Positions 5,409 through 5,996 of a stretch of DNA of 5,996 bases are shown piece after piece. The notes under the pieces were generated by a model. That model was not told the DNA's origin and searched no databases. It was given only the letters and a program-made list of their open reading frames with translations. The stretch lies in contig JAGRJB010000206.1 of the NCBI GenBank assembly GCA_020442965.1, positions 1-5,996 of the forward strand. Reading direction: 5' to 3'. Both the position numbers and the translations under genes were made by a program. The stretch comes from Pseudomonadales bacterium (GTDB lineage: Bacteria; Pseudomonadota; Gammaproteobacteria; Steroidobacterales; Steroidobacteraceae). Positions within the stretch are counted from its first letter, which is position 1. The number at the start of each line of letters is the position of its first letter.

Positions 5409-5813
5409 ATGATGATCACTAACAATATACGCGTCGAGGCGCTGACCAGGATGCTGGCACTATTCGTCGCCCTGCTGGCTGTCGGCACAGCGGTCCCGCT
5501 CGCCGCCAAGGACAAGGAAGCTTCGGCGATACCCGTGAGCGGCCTGAAGATCGTCGAACAGGCGATCGAAGCCGCTACTTCTCAGGTCATCCTGCCAGGC
5601 GGCGACGCGGGTATTCTCGTCGTTACGCCCTGCGCCGGTTGTGCGCCGGTCTCGCTCACATCGAGTGCCGCGACGCAGTGGTTAGTCGGCAAAGAACGGG
5701 TCACGCTTGTCGCCTTCCGACAGCATCTGGCGAAGACGCCACGCGCCCAACTCGGCGTCTTCTACTCCAAGGGAAACAGCGAGCTGCGGCGCGTCATCGC
5801 AACGCAACGCTGA
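5409..5813 (+). CDS. small secreted protein with CxxC motif, family unknown, between pilX and pilY1
   Basis: A 134-residue protein I do not recognise. Residues 1-33 look like a Sec signal peptide: Arg8 and Arg14, a hydrophobic core MLALFVALLAVGTAVPL, and probable cleavage after Ala33. The mature part is about 100 residues. It contains GDAGILVVTPCAGCAPVSL (65-83) with Cys75-Ala-Gly-Cys78, its only cysteines, then alternating hydrophobic segments ATQWLVGKERVTLVAF (88-103) and QLGVFYSKGNSELRRVIA (114-131) that suggest a small beta-rich domain. It has no prepilin signal, so it is not a pilin. It lies 43 nt after pilX and 11 nt before pilY1, on the same strand and with its own strong ribosome site, so it is most likely part of the operon. 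A periplasmic helper for PilY1 or tip-pilin folding, or a redox or metal-binding role for CxxC, would be guesses. PilY2, a small protein near pilY1 in Pseudomonas, is an analogue only by position. Confidence 0.8.
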   Translation: MMITNNIRVEALTRMLALFVALLAVGTAVPLAAKDKEASAIPVSGLKIVEQAIEAATSQVILPGGDAGILVVTPCAGCAPVSLTSSAATQWLVGKERVTLVAFRQHLAKTPRAQLGVFYSKGNSELRRVIATQR

Positions 5814-5824
5814 ACGGAATGCCC

Positions 5825-5996
5825 ATGAGAAACGCTGCTACAGCTTGGCGGACCATCGTCGCAGCCGCTTTGCTGACAGGCTTTTGCGGCACACCGGCGC
5901 TTGCCGATGACACCGAAATATTCGTTGATCCATCGGCCGCCGCGGGTATTCGTCCTAACATCATACTGATCGTCGACACGTCGGGCAGCATGGACG
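5825..5996 (+). CDS. pilY1: PilY1 pilus tip adhesin, N-terminus (partial)
   Basis: The first 57 codons of a large gene that continues beyond the right edge. MRNAATAWRT is followed by a hydrophobic core and PALA, predicted signal peptidase cleavage after Ala27. The mature protein begins DDTEIFVDPSAA and reaches PNIILIVDTSGSMD (44-57). Asp51, Ser53 and Ser55 are the DxSxS metal-ion-dependent adhesion site of a von Willebrand factor A domain. This opening is characteristic of PilY1, the calcium-responsive tip adhesin that promotes pilus extension; the C-terminal beta-propeller lies outside the window. The start at 5825 is preferred over an in-frame ATG at 5819 because GGAA (5816-5819) is then about 5 nt away. 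The gap to the preceding gene is 11 nt. Confidence 0.87.
   Translation, partial: MRNAATAWRTIVAAALLTGFCGTPALADDTEIFVDPSAAAGIRPNIILIVDTSGSMD

Noticed and set aside
5879..5888. Possible lipobox ending at Cys21 in the PilY1 signal peptide
   Set aside because: The residues before Cys (Leu-Thr-Gly-Phe) do not fit a lipobox, and the downstream PALA-DD site is a good signal peptidase I site.

Overview
The window looks like a chromosomal segment of a GC-rich gammaproteobacterium. Betaproteobacteria are not excluded. The evidence is the gene order of a type IV pilus minor-pilin cluster (two FimT/FimU-type prepilins, then pilV, pilW, pilX, a small secreted protein and pilY1), together with an Irr-like Fur regulator. 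The species cannot be named from the sequence alone.

Left part (1-1811, all on the minus strand). The first 22 bases are the 5' end of a tRNA gene that runs off the left edge. It has a convincing sigma70 promoter at 73-101 with a GC-rich discriminator. Next come an MFS transporter (129-1376, TTG start) and, upstream of it, a Fur-superfamily regulator (1383-1811). These two are only 6 nt apart and in the same reading frame, so they probably form a bicistronic operon. The regulator has no cysteines and a C-terminal half resembling Irr (iron response regulator) rather than classical Fur or Zur.

Divergent intergenic region (1812-1946). It separates the regulator from the pilus genes. It holds a candidate -10 box and a 10-bp-spaced direct repeat next to the regulator, and a compact array of three TTGCGCT units (two direct, one inverted), the last two forming a perfect 10-bp inverted repeat with a 3-nt spacer.

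Right part (1947-5996, all on the plus strand). This is a tightly packed minor-pilin operon. pilV, pilW and pilX follow fimU with overlaps or a 1-nt gap, consistent with translational coupling. In the known type IV pilus system FimU, PilV, PilW and PilX form the tip/priming complex with the adhesin PilY1, and FimT-type pilins can bind DNA during natural transformation. A 134-aa protein with a signal peptide and a CxxC motif lies between pilX and pilY1. I do not recognise its family, and it is the most interesting unexplained gene here. pilY1 starts at 5825 and is cut by the window end just after its signal peptide and the first part of its von Willebrand A metal-binding motif.

No mobile element, CRISPR array or obviously foreign segment was seen. 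No stretch over 300 bases lacks a gene.
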